Part shown: positions 46,353 through 57,100 of the stretch, in pieces
Layout of the letters: each line of letters starts with the position of its first letter
Numbering within the stretch: position 1 is the first letter of the stretch
Made by a program: the position numbers and the translations under genes
The notes under the pieces: model-generated
Database searches by the model: none
Seen by the model: only the letters and a program-made list of their open reading frames with translations
What the model was told of the DNA's origin: nothing
Assembly: GCF_007741535.1 (NCBI RefSeq)
Contig: NZ_CP036525.1
Span: forward strand, 3,410,001-3,474,000
From: Rubripirellula lacrimiformis
GTDB taxonomy: Bacteria > Planctomycetota > Planctomycetia > Pirellulales > Pirellulaceae
Direction: 5' to 3'
DNA length: 64,000 nucleotides

Positions 46353-46517
46353 GGTGATGCGGTGTTGCTGCCAACTCGAATAAAGCTGGACTGCCCCGCC
46401 ATTCCACCAGCCAGCGGCACACGGGATTTCTGGCGAGAATGGGGTGAAAACCAACCCGATGCCAAATCAATCGAAGAAGCGGTCGAAACGCTTCGACGAC
46501 AGACGCGGCCAAGCTAG
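46353..46517 (+). pseudogene. herA: Detached C-terminal end of the HerA ATPase
   Basis: The plus strand reads GDAVLLPTRIKLDCPAIPPA then SGTRDFWREWGENQPDAKSI and a stop at 46517. GDA(V/I)LLPxRIKL...DFWxxW is the usual end of HerA ATPases. It begins at the 8-bp flank of IS66 copy 2 and completes the gene at 18427-20021 in the right frame. It has no start of its own apart from a fusion frame entering from the IS end (46332), so it is unlikely to make a useful protein. Confidence 0.9.
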
Positions 46518-46742
46518 TTCGCAGGGCGTTAGCACTTATTGAAGTTGCTGCGAAAGGCTTGGGGGATGCACTCACTGTTGTGAGCGACGTGTGCCTGTTG
46601 ATCCGATTGAGGTTTTCATCCAAACAGTTTTTTTAAGGGCATGCTCGCGCGATCATTAACGCCGGGGCTCTGATTCTTGGACAGACGAGCATTCAGGGGC
46701 TTCAGTTGACACTTTGAATTCTTGTTCCGAGTGTCAACGGGC

Positions 46743-49280
46743 CTAGGCTGACCAGAGGAATGGGCCACGTCCCTTGCGATCGATGTACTTGATGAGTTGT
46801 CGCATCACGGCAGGAAGATTGACCGAGCCTCCCATCACATTGATGCGTTGCGAGTGAATTCCATCCAGCACGTGAATGCATTTTTCTTTTACTCTGATCG
46901 CGGCGTCCGAGTCATTTGGAACAAATGATTCATCGAAAATTCTGCGTCTGAGCATAAAGGCTACAGACATTGTTCGGTAGCGGAAATCAATGCCGCCGTA
47001 TGAATTGGAGTTTTCGAAAGCACGGGTCACGGAACGGAAAATGTTTGACGCGGTCGTTTCCGAGACATAACGAAGCGCCTCAGCGCGATAAGAGGTCAGC
47101 TCTGCAATTGCCCTCGTTTGATGTGGGTTCAGTTCAATTGAGTTGCGATGTCGGTCACAGTTTTCAAGAAATCTTGCAATCGTTTCTGGAGATCTGAGAC
47201 AGTTTCCGACTACTCGCAATTCGGCATCGTCGGACAGCGATCCGGTGACCAGACGTTTGTCGATAAACGACTCCAGCTCGGGTGAAGTGAACGAGGTGTA
47301 GGCAATGCAGCGAAGTGCCGTTTCTCGAAGGAAATTGTCAACGTTCGGGCGATGGATCACTGTTAGGCAACCGTCGACGATTTTACGCAATGTATCCATG
47401 TCGTCATCGGGAGGGCGCCCATTGGACCCAATCGCCGTAGTGTTTCTACCTTGCTCCGCATTGTTGTTCTGCGCGGAATTGTACTTTTCTCGAAGGGAGG
47501 TCCTTACTTCGCCAATGAGATTCGCAGTCCATGTGCTGGGCAAAGAGTTAAGCAGAATTCTGGCTTCGGACTTAACTTTTATCCATTTGTTAAGGTTCGA
47601 AAGACGTGGTAAAAGTGATGGCGCGAGTCTGGGGTAGTCAGCTAGGTATTCTTTCGCATCCAAGGTTTTACCATCGACATTCTCGTACTTCGCCATGTGG
47701 CTCAAATCTGCAACTACGGGATGACGAGTCCGAGCCATGCCAGTTGTTCGCAGTTCCACTCTGGCGTTTCCCTGCCCCGGAGTAATCGCAACGTGGAGCT
47801 CCGCCCGCTGATTGGGTTTATAGCTTGAAGGGATCGCAATCTGCGACTCCCGGACCTTTTCAAGATCTTCATGATCAATCGCGAGCGTGAGCACTTTTCC
47901 ACTTGGGATTGAAAGGCCCGTAACAGGCTCAGAGCGAGCCCATCGCTTTCCGCCCATCACGTACGCGTCATCTTCGGACAATAAGGAGATCCACTCAGGT
48001 TCGCCAGTTCGACTAATGACGGTGCGCAACAGCGGCAGCTTTGTAAGGAACGATGGCTCCCCATTGTCAATCCGACGGCACTGTTCAGCTGCACCGGTAG
48101 CGAGCAAGTCATCGGGGCCCGTATGGCCGGCAACACAAATTTGCGAGGGGGAGACATGTCGACCGACAAATAGTTCACCGAGTGTTTTTCCTCCAATGCG
48201 TATGGAGGCTAACTCGCCAGTGACAATCGCGCCGTCAATTTGCCGATTTTCACGGGCCGTCTGTTGGAGGATCCCCTCGATCCACTGTTTTGCGTCTCTG
48301 AGGGCGATCGTTGGCCATGCTATCCCTTGGCAATCAACCATCGTTGAATTGGACTGCGGCATTCCCGTGATGACCTCAGGATCATAAGTCGGTGGACACT
48401 CCGCTGAATCCATTCTGTGTGGTTGACCTTTCCAATTAGCCAGTTTGCGTTTAATCCAAGGCGTTGCCCACATTTGACGCCAAGCATTTGGCATTGCTTC
48501 GCCAGGAACGGCATTATTTACTTGCTCGAGGAGAAGATCCGACATGAAGCCCGCAAGATAAGACGTGTTAGCCCCTTTGTTTTTCGACGTTCGCTTCCGA
48601 GCGGGGATGATTGTTTTCTTTCCGGCATCTGGTTCAGCAATCAATTCGATCAGTGAGTGTTCACATCCAAAAAGCCCGAGATGGAAGCAGTGAATCTGCC
48701 CAACGGGCTGCCGACTACTGGAGGTCGCTTGCTTATCGCGGAGGAATTTTCCAATGTCTTGGCCAATAAAACGATCGATCCAATATGTTGCTGCCGCGAT
48801 CGGCAACCATGACAATCGCCACTTGATCCCTGTCCCTGACAATACATTTAGCAAGGTCTGTTGTTGATCCTGTTTAAGCGAATTTGGGATGACCAATCCA
48901 ACTGAATGGGGCGAGCCAAATTCTCTTACAGAATCGGCCGCAGCTTGGCCGATTGCCTCCATCGGGTCGATCGATGTTTCTGTATCGACTTTCCAAACTT
49001 GCTCTCGGCGAGCCAAATCCCAGAGCAGCCCGATCGGCATTCGCCGCGAGAAGCCATCAGCAACCCTGGATTCTGGTGGCCACAGTTCGCCGGATCCAAT
49101 CGGACTGGCGGGAAACCATTGGTCTAGCTGGAGCCGTTTCTGCGTTGTTGAGACACAAACCACAGCCGGTGGGACGGTTTTGGTCCCATCAACCGGAGTT
49201 TTATCAATCGCTTTGCCTGTTGCAACCACGTGAGCAGATACTGGCTCCAAGCTAAGTCCTAACGTCTTTTCATAGGACAT
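46743..49280 (-). CDS. Hsp70/actin-fold ATPase, last gene of the HerA-McrB operon
   Basis: An 845-residue protein. Its first 450 residues follow the Hsp70 nucleotide-binding plan: LGLSLEPVSAHVVATG (phosphate 1-like), VGLVIPNSLKQDQQQTLLNV then LSWLPIAAATYWID (compare Hsp70 ...NEPTAAALAYG), a phosphate 2-like strand pair VGQIHCFHLGLFGCEHSLIE, DGAIVTGELASIRIGGKTLG, and ATGAAEQCRRIDNGEPSFLT. The canonical glycine-rich phosphate loops are weakened, so ATP use is uncertain. The C-terminal part is helical and unrecognised. It overlaps the DUF2357 gene by 11 bases. A chaperone or sensor role in the complex is inferred. Confidence 0.75.
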   Translation of the reverse strand: MSYEKTLGLSLEPVSAHVVATGKAIDKTPVDGTKTVPPAVVCVSTTQKRLQLDQWFPASPIGSGELWPPESRVADGFSRRMPIGLLWDLARREQVWKVDTETSIDPMEAIGQAAADSVREFGSPHSVGLVIPNSLKQDQQQTLLNVLSGTGIKWRLSWLPIAAATYWIDRFIGQDIGKFLRDKQATSSSRQPVGQIHCFHLGLFGCEHSLIELIAEPDAGKKTIIPARKRTSKNKGANTSYLAGFMSDLLLEQVNNAVPGEAMPNAWRQMWATPWIKRKLANWKGQPHRMDSAECPPTYDPEVITGMPQSNSTMVDCQGIAWPTIALRDAKQWIEGILQQTARENRQIDGAIVTGELASIRIGGKTLGELFVGRHVSPSQICVAGHTGPDDLLATGAAEQCRRIDNGEPSFLTKLPLLRTVISRTGEPEWISLLSEDDAYVMGGKRWARSEPVTGLSIPSGKVLTLAIDHEDLEKVRESQIAIPSSYKPNQRAELHVAITPGQGNARVELRTTGMARTRHPVVADLSHMAKYENVDGKTLDAKEYLADYPRLAPSLLPRLSNLNKWIKVKSEARILLNSLPSTWTANLIGEVRTSLREKYNSAQNNNAEQGRNTTAIGSNGRPPDDDMDTLRKIVDGCLTVIHRPNVDNFLRETALRCIAYTSFTSPELESFIDKRLVTGSLSDDAELRVVGNCLRSPETIARFLENCDRHRNSIELNPHQTRAIAELTSYRAEALRYVSETTASNIFRSVTRAFENSNSYGGIDFRYRTMSVAFMLRRRIFDESFVPNDSDAAIRVKEKCIHVLDGIHSQRINVMGGSVNLPAVMRQLIKYIDRKGRGPFLWSA

Positions 49281-50943
49281 GTCGAAAACGCTCCATCAAT
49301 AATGCATTCCAGTCGTCTCTGAAGTCTTGCAGCATCAAAGGCGTTGAAGCCCACGCGACTGAGCAACTCAATTCGCCCGATTCGATACGGTCGCCGCCTC
49401 CAGTGACCACCAAGGATTTCCATCCAGGGACGTGGCCCACATGTTCCATCGCGTTCACCAAGTGTTTTGCGGTGGTGGTTGCCGTACTTTTTGGGGAAAG
49501 CGGATCCAGGTTGGACCAGATCGCGAGCCCCCGACACTCTTGTCCGATGCACGCGACAACAAAGTCAGGACAGCATCGAGATATGCTTTCGGGTACAAAA
49601 CTGCATTCTCGAAGCTGACGCTGTGGTAATAGGTGAAGAGTCGAAACCTTTCCACCGAAATGAACCCACCAAGGACCAATCGAATTTAAATGGCTAAACC
49701 GTCCGCAGTTTGGTTCATCAGACAGTGATAACAGGGTCCTGTGTGCTGGAGACTCAAAGGAAAAGGACGAGAGTGAACTCGCAATTCCGAACCAAAGCCA
49801 CTCACTCCAAAGCCGATCTCTCCACATCCACGTTGATTGAGTTACTTTTTCGTGCCGAACAAGTCGTTGATACGCGTCCCACAGAACTGAGTAACGTTCT
49901 TCATGCTGCAAGACATAGTTAGGCTGTGCCGTACCAACTAGTTTCCCAACGGCTGAAATTGCAGAGCGCCGAATCAACCGATCGCATAGCTTCACAAAAG
50001 TTTTGACCTTAAGATAACGTTGGCTTGCTTCGAACTCATTGTGTCTGGCGATGTAGATTTCACCGGCACGCTTGCATCGCCGAAGAAGGTCGAGGGCGAC
50101 TCGATTTTCGGGCGTGTTGCAGTCTTCTCGGCGAACAACTGCCATTAGTCGCTGGCGTGGGCCTGCCTTCTCGGCCAGCGTTCTTCCCGGCTGGCGACTC
50201 ATCCAGCGGATGCAGGCGGCATCGACCTGTTGTATTCGAGTCGCCAACTCGAGTTCCCTCTGCCGCCGGAGAATCACTCTTGGCTTTCGGCATACATTCT
50301 CGAGGACGTCTGGGATTTCATCGGCAAGTCGAACGATCAGCGACAAGGGCGGAACTTTCGAATGCCCAACTTGGTTCCACTGCTCACAAACGGACTTTGT
50401 CGACCGAAAGCCAAGGCCGCGATAGTCCGTCTCAGTGAATGGCCCAGTCGTCTGCCTTGTCTGAAGCAACTGATAGACCAGGTCGGAATGACGGTCGATA
50501 AGCTTGATGGCCTTCGATCCCTTTCTTGCATCATCTTCGAAGCCAGACGCGGCTAGCAAGTCATTCGCCTCATCGTCCTCGCCGCTGCTGTCCAATTTTT
50601 CAACTTCGTCTAGCAGACTTCGTGCCGGAAGCCGTTGTCGGTCGAGAATCTTAAGGTCACGACTACCCGCGGGGCCTATACATCTGACGATCGAGATGCC
50701 GTCACTAGATTCGTAATTCTTCGGCAGCTCAAATCGACGCCACAAAGAACCATCCCGTTCAATCATTTCGCCGACGGATACAAGCTCGCCTAGGCTGGGA
50801 CTGAAGACTTGTTCAAACTCAGCATCGACCCAGAGAAAGGTTCTTAGCCCGTGGCTTTCTTCATGTGCACCCTTGGATGACGGCCAGGGTCCCCTGGAAA
50901 GAAAGTAAAGTGCCTCAGTATTGTCGGTGGTGGAGGGTTTCAC
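49270..50943 (-). CDS. DUF2357 (McrC-like) protein
   Basis: A 557-residue protein. NTPENRVALDLLRRC near 270-285 is the signature of DUF2357 proteins, which pair with McrB-like ATPases as McrC does. Toward the C-terminus CCPDFVVACIGQECRGLAIW recalls the first half of a PD-(D/E)xK nuclease site, but no clear ExK follows, so the nuclease may be inactive. It overlaps the McrB-like gene by 4 bases and the Hsp70-like gene by 11. It probably docks on the McrB-like ring. Confidence 0.78.
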   Translation of the reverse strand: MKPSTTDNTEALYFLSRGPWPSSKGAHEESHGLRTFLWVDAEFEQVFSPSLGELVSVGEMIERDGSLWRRFELPKNYESSDGISIVRCIGPAGSRDLKILDRQRLPARSLLDEVEKLDSSGEDDEANDLLAASGFEDDARKGSKAIKLIDRHSDLVYQLLQTRQTTGPFTETDYRGLGFRSTKSVCEQWNQVGHSKVPPLSLIVRLADEIPDVLENVCRKPRVILRRQRELELATRIQQVDAACIRWMSRQPGRTLAEKAGPRQRLMAVVRREDCNTPENRVALDLLRRCKRAGEIYIARHNEFEASQRYLKVKTFVKLCDRLIRRSAISAVGKLVGTAQPNYVLQHEERYSVLWDAYQRLVRHEKVTQSTWMWRDRLWSEWLWFGIASSLSSFSFESPAHRTLLSLSDEPNCGRFSHLNSIGPWWVHFGGKVSTLHLLPQRQLRECSFVPESISRCCPDFVVACIGQECRGLAIWSNLDPLSPKSTATTTAKHLVNAMEHVGHVPGWKSLVVTGGGDRIESGELSCSVAWASTPLMLQDFRDDWNALLMERFRHVL

Positions 50944-52955
50944 ACTGCTTGCCCCTCAATTGCCCGATCAACGCCACTCCAGGCAATCTGGTGGCCATTA
51001 CGGCTTTCTCGTAATGCTTCCAGAAATTCCGCGTCCTCCAGTTCCTCAATGACACCGCGAATACGGTCCAAGGCGTCGCGAACCTCAGGATCCGATGGGT
51101 CGAGTCCTCGAAATTTGGGAAGTAACTTTTGCTCAATCTGGTCAGCCATAGCGCAATTGAAGGTTGCCTCACCAATTCGGGGATAGTTGGCGACATAGGC
51201 CCGAATCGCTCGGCTGGTCCGGTGAGCGAAGGGGCGTCGAATAATCGACATGGCCTCGTTCAAGGATTCGATTATCTCGTCGGTTCGTTCGCGATCGTGG
51301 TCCATGTCCTCTGTCGGAACCAACCAATCGTTCCAATTGCTGGCGGCTAGACGAGCAGAGGGGCGTGCGTACGTGTCACCAGTGTTTTCAAGACTCAACG
51401 TTTTGGGACGTCCGAAGCGGAGTAGGTTAGATCGGTCAATCACTTTGTCTGACAATGTTTGTGTTGTCTCGTCTTCGTTCATCGTTCCCACAAACAGCAC
51501 ATTTGGCCCAACGAAGACGTTCATTGTCGGGCTGCCGATCCCGGTTCTGCCGATTTCAAGTGACAGTTCAGCCTTACGCCGCGATTCCGGATTGTTTGGA
51601 TCCACACCGCGACGAGTTTCTAACTTGCTTAAGAAATCACTGAAGTAGTACTCGACTCGGGCAAGGTTCATCTCGTCTAGCAGAACTAGCAGCATCTGAC
51701 CCGATAAGTTTTGGTGTGAATCCGGTATCGATGACGGCCAACCTCGTCCTGCTTCTCCGGCATGCGAGTCCATTTGCACGAGTGCCCGGCCTAGCTCTGT
51801 AGCGCGAAATCGATTTTCGAGGTAGTTGAAAAATCCGAACATGTCTTGCGGACTATCCCATCGCGGTTGGACAGCCAACGGCAGGAAATTCATTCCTACG
51901 GCCTCAGCGTATCGTCGCGGAAGTTCGCTCTTACCCGTGCCGCTGATACCTGCAAGCACCGCAAGCGGCGATGCTTCCGCAACTTTCAGCGATGTGTGAA
52001 ATGCATAAACCATGCGTCGGCTGAAATAGAGTCCGCAGGATTTGAGATAGGTTTCCACCTTTTCCAAACACATCTCTTCAGAATACTTGACTGCAACCTC
52101 TGCTGGTGCAATGACCGGCTGCCAAAGCTCGGAGGTTCTTTCCGCGTCGTCGCCACCGCCCGTCTGCTGAAGTAGGCGATCCCAAACCTTTTCAAGTCGC
52201 TCAATGTCCTGCTTCAATTGTAACTTTTGCTCCTTAAGTCCGTCAACTTCACCGCCGAGCTTCGATTGAGACTTCTGCAGTTGCTCGACATTTGTCGATA
52301 GTTCCCTAAGACGCTGGTCTAGCGAATTGGCTTCGTCAATCTTCTCTTGGAGGCCAACTTTCGCATGTTCAAACTCAATCTGAAGACTCGTCAGTTGTTG
52401 ATCAAATTCATGTTGCGTTTCGTAGAGTTGCTTTCGCCTCTCTTGTTGGACGCGTTCCTTCTGTCTTGAAATCTCGCCCTCTAATTCCCTGAGGCTGCTC
52501 TTCAGTTCATCTCGATGCTCTTCGATTTCTCTTTCGGCTTTGCGTTTGGCTTTCATGAAATTTTGGTCCAAGACACTAAGCCGTTCTACCGACTCACCGA
52601 CCTTCTTGTTGTACTCCCTTTGAAGTGTCGCGACCTGCTTCTCAATGCCTGCAATCTCTCCACGCAGACCGTCACGACGAGACAACAATTCATCGATCTG
52701 TCCACGGATTTCTTTACCGAATCCAATCAGTTCTCGAGCTCCTTGCACCTCACTTTCGTACCCCTGCAGCAAGCTTTCCGTTTCCGCAATCTTGATGCGA
52801 AGATTTTCGAATTGCGTTGCGTCGGGCAACCGTTTTTCACGTTCGTGGACCCGTTTCGCAGCCGTTCGGTAGGCAGAGAAACAGAGTCCTGTCACTAGCA
52901 GTGCGATGAAAATTGAGACTATGCTGAGCAGGCTAATAAGTTGTTCCCAGATCAT
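50940..52955 (-). CDS. Membrane-anchored coiled-coil McrB-like AAA+ ATPase
   Basis: A 671-residue protein. A membrane segment at about 7-29 (ISLLSIVSIFIALLVTGLCF) is followed by a long coiled coil (about 40-265) and a McrB-type AAA+ domain: Walker A GISGTGKS near 340, Walker B LLVLLDEMNLARVEYYFSDF near 428, and GTMNEDETTQTLSDKVIDRS (McrB-like GTMN sensor motif). McrB family members are NTP-driven motors for a McrC-type partner, supplied here by the DUF2357 gene. A membrane anchor on an McrB-like protein is unusual. It overlaps both neighbours by 4 bases. Confidence 0.9.
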   Translation of the reverse strand: MIWEQLISLLSIVSIFIALLVTGLCFSAYRTAAKRVHEREKRLPDATQFENLRIKIAETESLLQGYESEVQGARELIGFGKEIRGQIDELLSRRDGLRGEIAGIEKQVATLQREYNKKVGESVERLSVLDQNFMKAKRKAEREIEEHRDELKSSLRELEGEISRQKERVQQERRKQLYETQHEFDQQLTSLQIEFEHAKVGLQEKIDEANSLDQRLRELSTNVEQLQKSQSKLGGEVDGLKEQKLQLKQDIERLEKVWDRLLQQTGGGDDAERTSELWQPVIAPAEVAVKYSEEMCLEKVETYLKSCGLYFSRRMVYAFHTSLKVAEASPLAVLAGISGTGKSELPRRYAEAVGMNFLPLAVQPRWDSPQDMFGFFNYLENRFRATELGRALVQMDSHAGEAGRGWPSSIPDSHQNLSGQMLLVLLDEMNLARVEYYFSDFLSKLETRRGVDPNNPESRRKAELSLEIGRTGIGSPTMNVFVGPNVLFVGTMNEDETTQTLSDKVIDRSNLLRFGRPKTLSLENTGDTYARPSARLAASNWNDWLVPTEDMDHDRERTDEIIESLNEAMSIIRRPFAHRTSRAIRAYVANYPRIGEATFNCAMADQIEQKLLPKFRGLDPSDPEVRDALDRIRGVIEELEDAEFLEALRESRNGHQIAWSGVDRAIEGQAV

Positions 52956-54148
52956 TGTTGATCCTCTGTTGCATCTTTGAGATTGGGAGAGCCTAGTGCA
53001 CTCTCAGCATCCGTTTCTCCAATTGATTCTTCTTTCGATTTGGGATCATTGGTTATCACCTCGGAATCTCCCACAGGTATCCGGGAAGACTCACGAGAAG
53101 CTGCAGCCAACTCATTCTCGATTGCATTCCTTCTCAATTCCAGCTTCTCTAGATCCAGAACGAGTTGCTCTCGTCGATCAGAGAGCCTTTTCGCTTCCGA
53201 TTGGATATCAGCAAGAATATTCCGTGCATTTTCCGTTTGCTGTTTGACCCCAGCCAATTCGATTTTGGCGGTAGCAAGCATCGTCGTCCGGTCATTGTTC
53301 GACTTAAGTTCAGTTTCTTGACGCTTTAACTCGGCGATATTGTTTGCTAGCTGGGCGGCCGATTGTTCGAGCAGCTTTTCAGTCTCGGTAATTTCGGCTT
53401 TAGCGGATGTGTATCCTCGCTGAAGCTCACCTGTTTCGTTTTTCAGGACCAGTTGCCTTGCCTTTGTAACTTGTAATGAAGCCTCGGCTACGGCTAAGTC
53501 GTCACGGGCAATTTTGAGTTCTGCAAGCGTTGTTTCCATCAATTGCTTCGCCTCCTCTGTTCTCTTTTGTGATTCCTTTTCGGAAAGAGACAGTTTTGAA
53601 ATCTGGCTTTCTCGCATGGCCAATTCAGAACGCTGTGTCTCTAGGCGCTCCAACTGAGCGGAAGTCAATTTTTTCCATGAGCCAACTTGCTTTTGGTAGT
53701 CGTTTTGAATCTGCTCGTAGTTTTCCAAGGTAGCATCGCGTTCGATCTGGTCTTCCATCACGCTCAAATGCGATCGCAACGCAACGATCTGGATGATCAG
53801 TACCAGCGTAAATATCACCAAGCTGCTAGCGAATAGAGTAGTTGACGGAAACTCGCTCGTGATTCCCTGCTCGTTAGTTTTACTAGCGCGTGAAAACGCT
53901 CTCTGCAAAAGATTCGGCTTGGCCTCGCCTCTTTTTCCTTTCTGGTGCGATGACGTTTCAACTTGAACATTTGTTTGGGTGGAGACGTGATCTAAGTCGG
54001 GATCGGGTGTGATCAACGGTGGATCGTTAAACATCGATTCAGTATCTGTGCCTCCGAAATGATCGTTGCCGCCCATCCGAGATGACTGCTGCTTCAGCAG
54101 ACTCTCATCATCGGATTGGTCATCCGACTCGCGAGAAAACGTATTCAT
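52952..54148 (-). CDS. Single-pass membrane coiled-coil protein
   Basis: A 398-residue protein with a long polar N-terminus, one membrane segment at about 104-123 (TLFASSLVIFTLVLIIQIVA) and then about 230 residues of coiled coil (KQLMETTLAELKIARDDLAV, AQLANNIAELKRQETELKSN). It has no catalytic motif. It overlaps the McrB-like gene by 4 bases. Its membrane-plus-coiled-coil layout matches that of the McrB-like protein, so the two may pair through their coils at the membrane. Confidence 0.85.
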   Translation of the reverse strand: MNTFSRESDDQSDDESLLKQQSSRMGGNDHFGGTDTESMFNDPPLITPDPDLDHVSTQTNVQVETSSHQKGKRGEAKPNLLQRAFSRASKTNEQGITSEFPSTTLFASSLVIFTLVLIIQIVALRSHLSVMEDQIERDATLENYEQIQNDYQKQVGSWKKLTSAQLERLETQRSELAMRESQISKLSLSEKESQKRTEEAKQLMETTLAELKIARDDLAVAEASLQVTKARQLVLKNETGELQRGYTSAKAEITETEKLLEQSAAQLANNIAELKRQETELKSNNDRTTMLATAKIELAGVKQQTENARNILADIQSEAKRLSDRREQLVLDLEKLELRRNAIENELAAASRESSRIPVGDSEVITNDPKSKEESIGETDAESALGSPNLKDATEDQQ

Positions 54149-54157
54149 GCTGTCGTT

Positions 54158-57100
54158 CTAGTTCGAGGAATCATTGTCATTCACACTTCGCATGCGGATC
54201 TGCTGAGAGTTTGGCATATCTGGCGTCTGGATCATGGACTCGGCGACAGGAAGGCGTTCGATTTGCTCCGCGAGAGTGTCACTGCTGCCAGATCGAACAA
54301 ATCCTGAGACCTTTCTGGAGTCAGGGTAGTTCACTCGAAAGATGACCTTCGTACCCGCATTACTCAAAACCTGGTCGTGAAAATCTCGGACATCCTGACT
54401 CGCTACTACCACTGCAATTCCGAACTTTCGCCCTTCTTTCATGATTTTGGGCAGTGTCACATCCTTAGCCAAACGATGTGCCTCATCCAACACGATCGCA
54501 AGCCGGATCCTGTCAGCTGTACCCCAAGTAAACATTGCTCGATAGAGTTTGCGGAGAGTGAACGCGCCAGCTGCAAGCTGAAGGGTTTCACTTTTCAGTT
54601 CATGCACATCGATAACCGCACCCTTTGTGAATTGCTCGGAGATTCCTTCTGTGGGATTGTCCGCAAAGAGTCCGAATTCGAAGAGTGGTCTGCATCTTGC
54701 GATCACATTCTTGACGTTTCCGTCGCCTTCCTCTTCTCGCAGGAAATTGGCGACTGAAGCAAGCGAAGGTGTCGCTCCAGCTGGGACTGCTGCGTAGGCA
54801 CGCTCGAATGCTTGATAGATGGCATCTCGCTGGATATCGCCCAAACCACATACGTATTGGCAGATTTCAGCAAGTTCCCAGATCCCCTCTTTCGCCCTCG
54901 GTCCGCTTCCGTTTTTGGGTTCCAAAATGGAAAACGGCAATCCATCAGCAGCATTCAAAATTGCTGGTTTTGCAAGTTGGTTGAACGGTCCGTCTGGATC
55001 GGCAAATTCACCGTGAAAGTCCAGGACAAGTGCCGGAACACTTTGCGTGGTCAGTTCGCACAGGATTCGAGTCGTCGTGACAGACTTTCCTTGTCCGGGG
55101 ATTCCGATAACGAAGAGGTGAGGGCTACCTGAAACCGACGGCCTCCAGTACGCGGGGCCTGATTCTCCGTCGCCCAAAACGATCGCGACGTCTCCTTTCC
55201 TCATATTTGTTGAATCAGAATGAGAGGAGGCTTGCGAAGCCTGATCTGTGAGATCGTCAGCGGGCCTTTCGGGCCCCGGCACCTCACAATCAGGCTCATC
55301 GAATGTCGGGACTTCTACCAGATTGTCTTGGTCTTTGACTTCTTGGTGCGAAACGAGCGGTTCGACCGGGAGGTCTACTTCACTCCGGGACTCCAGTACA
55401 GGTGCGTTCGCATCGTCATCCTGGAACAAGTCCTCAAAGAGGTCGTCTAGCTCCGAACGTTCGGGAGTCTGGGGCAGTGCAGGCGTCGGAGGCTGCTTAG
55501 GCGGTGTCTCGTGGACAATTGGGGAGGCTGAGTTGGCGTCCCGTAAGTCTGATTGAGAAGCTACTTTCTGTACGTCGTCAGAGGAAGCGATTTCTGATGA
55601 ATCAACAGGCATGGCCGGTTCCGACGATGAGCGATTCTCCCCGGTCGTTGAGCCTGGCTCAGACGGTTCTTTGTCAGTGACTTCATCGAGGCCTTCAAAA
55701 AGGAAAGCCTGTTCGAGACTTGGGTTCGACGTTACGGATGCCTCAAAATCCAAGCTGATATCGCCGACGACCTCAATTTCGAGATTGCCACGGTAGAAAA
55801 CTTCAGGCATAGCCGATGTGCAGACAACGATGCCCCTCTGTGTCGTTTTGATTTTGATTTGACCGTTCGTCAGACGTTCTAGGATCGCATTCCAATGATC
55901 CGTATCCGTAACGGTTCCAAAACCTTGGGCACGGCGTAAGTGATATTCGAGAATTTGGCGAAGCCGATAAAGCTGAATTGGCCGGTCGTACCGTTTGGTG
56001 TTGCACCAAAGTGACTGAACGAGCCGGTCCGTCGATTCAACTTGTTCTTGAATGGCGGCAAACACATCTGGCGAAGGACGGTGTGTCCGTCCCTTGACTT
56101 CAATCAATTCAAATTCAATTTCGTTCTGGCTGCTCGGGCGGACAAGTAAAAGATCGCATCGCCGTCGCTTTTCCGGTCGCCCCTTGCGTCGAAAAGGCGT
56201 AAACATTTCGATGTGTGAATCGACAGGGACCAAGATAGTATCGTTCAGTTTGCCATCAAAATGCAGTTTCTCGACGGCAATGGCCAGGGCCGCCGCTTCA
56301 CGCTGCGACGAGCCAGAACTGAGTGCGCGAAGTGCCAGGCGACCGCTTACCTGTTGAAGCCGATGCAAGACACGAGTTACAGCCGTGTCCGAAGCATCGA
56401 ATCCAAGATCGCTAAGCGTCTCGCTGATAACCTGCTCGGCCTCTTCGCGATGGCCGGTAGTGACAAACAATCGTCGGGAAAGCCCATCGGTAATGTCAGG
56501 GCTATAATCCAATAGGTACCGCATTCCGGCGTGTGACTCTACCCATGCCGGTTCGACAAATCGATCGAGTGTGATCACCCAATCCGATTGTTCATGAATC
56601 GCAGTCAATCGGCGAACGTCACCTGCGATTCCAACATTCAGCACTGGCAGTCGCGGTCCACCCCCGTGATTCAGTTCAAGAACAGACGCGAGAGCCTGTT
56701 GGTGTTTTAATAGCGTGCTCGAAAGTATTCCTGAATCGGATTCACTTGGCGCCGAAACACAATATTTCCATGGTGGGCCTCCAGGAAGTAAGCGAAACGG
56801 GCAAAGCAGTCCGCCAAGCACGGCCGTGCCTCGATCCTCAGAGACATCTTCAGTTGTTACCATGACCGTGGTGATGTCCATCAACATGGTCAGATGCGAC
56901 CCGCCTTCGGCAAGTTCGGTCAGCTGCTCACTATCGCGGATAGATGTTTCCAAGAGCGGTTGAAAAGCCGATGTCGCATGGGTTCCGCCCCGCTGCTCTA
57001 GGCTTTGGCGAAGTGGTACCATTCCTGGCATCGTCGATGGTAGCGGCTGGCGAAAATGGGCGAGTAGTTCAATGCTTTCGATTCCGCCGTCATTCACCTC

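Noticed and set aside
51100-51115. Second attachment site resembling tRNA-Leu (tcgagtcctcg)
   Set aside because: The match is about ten bases inside the McrB-like gene and is not followed by the tRNA acceptor sequence.
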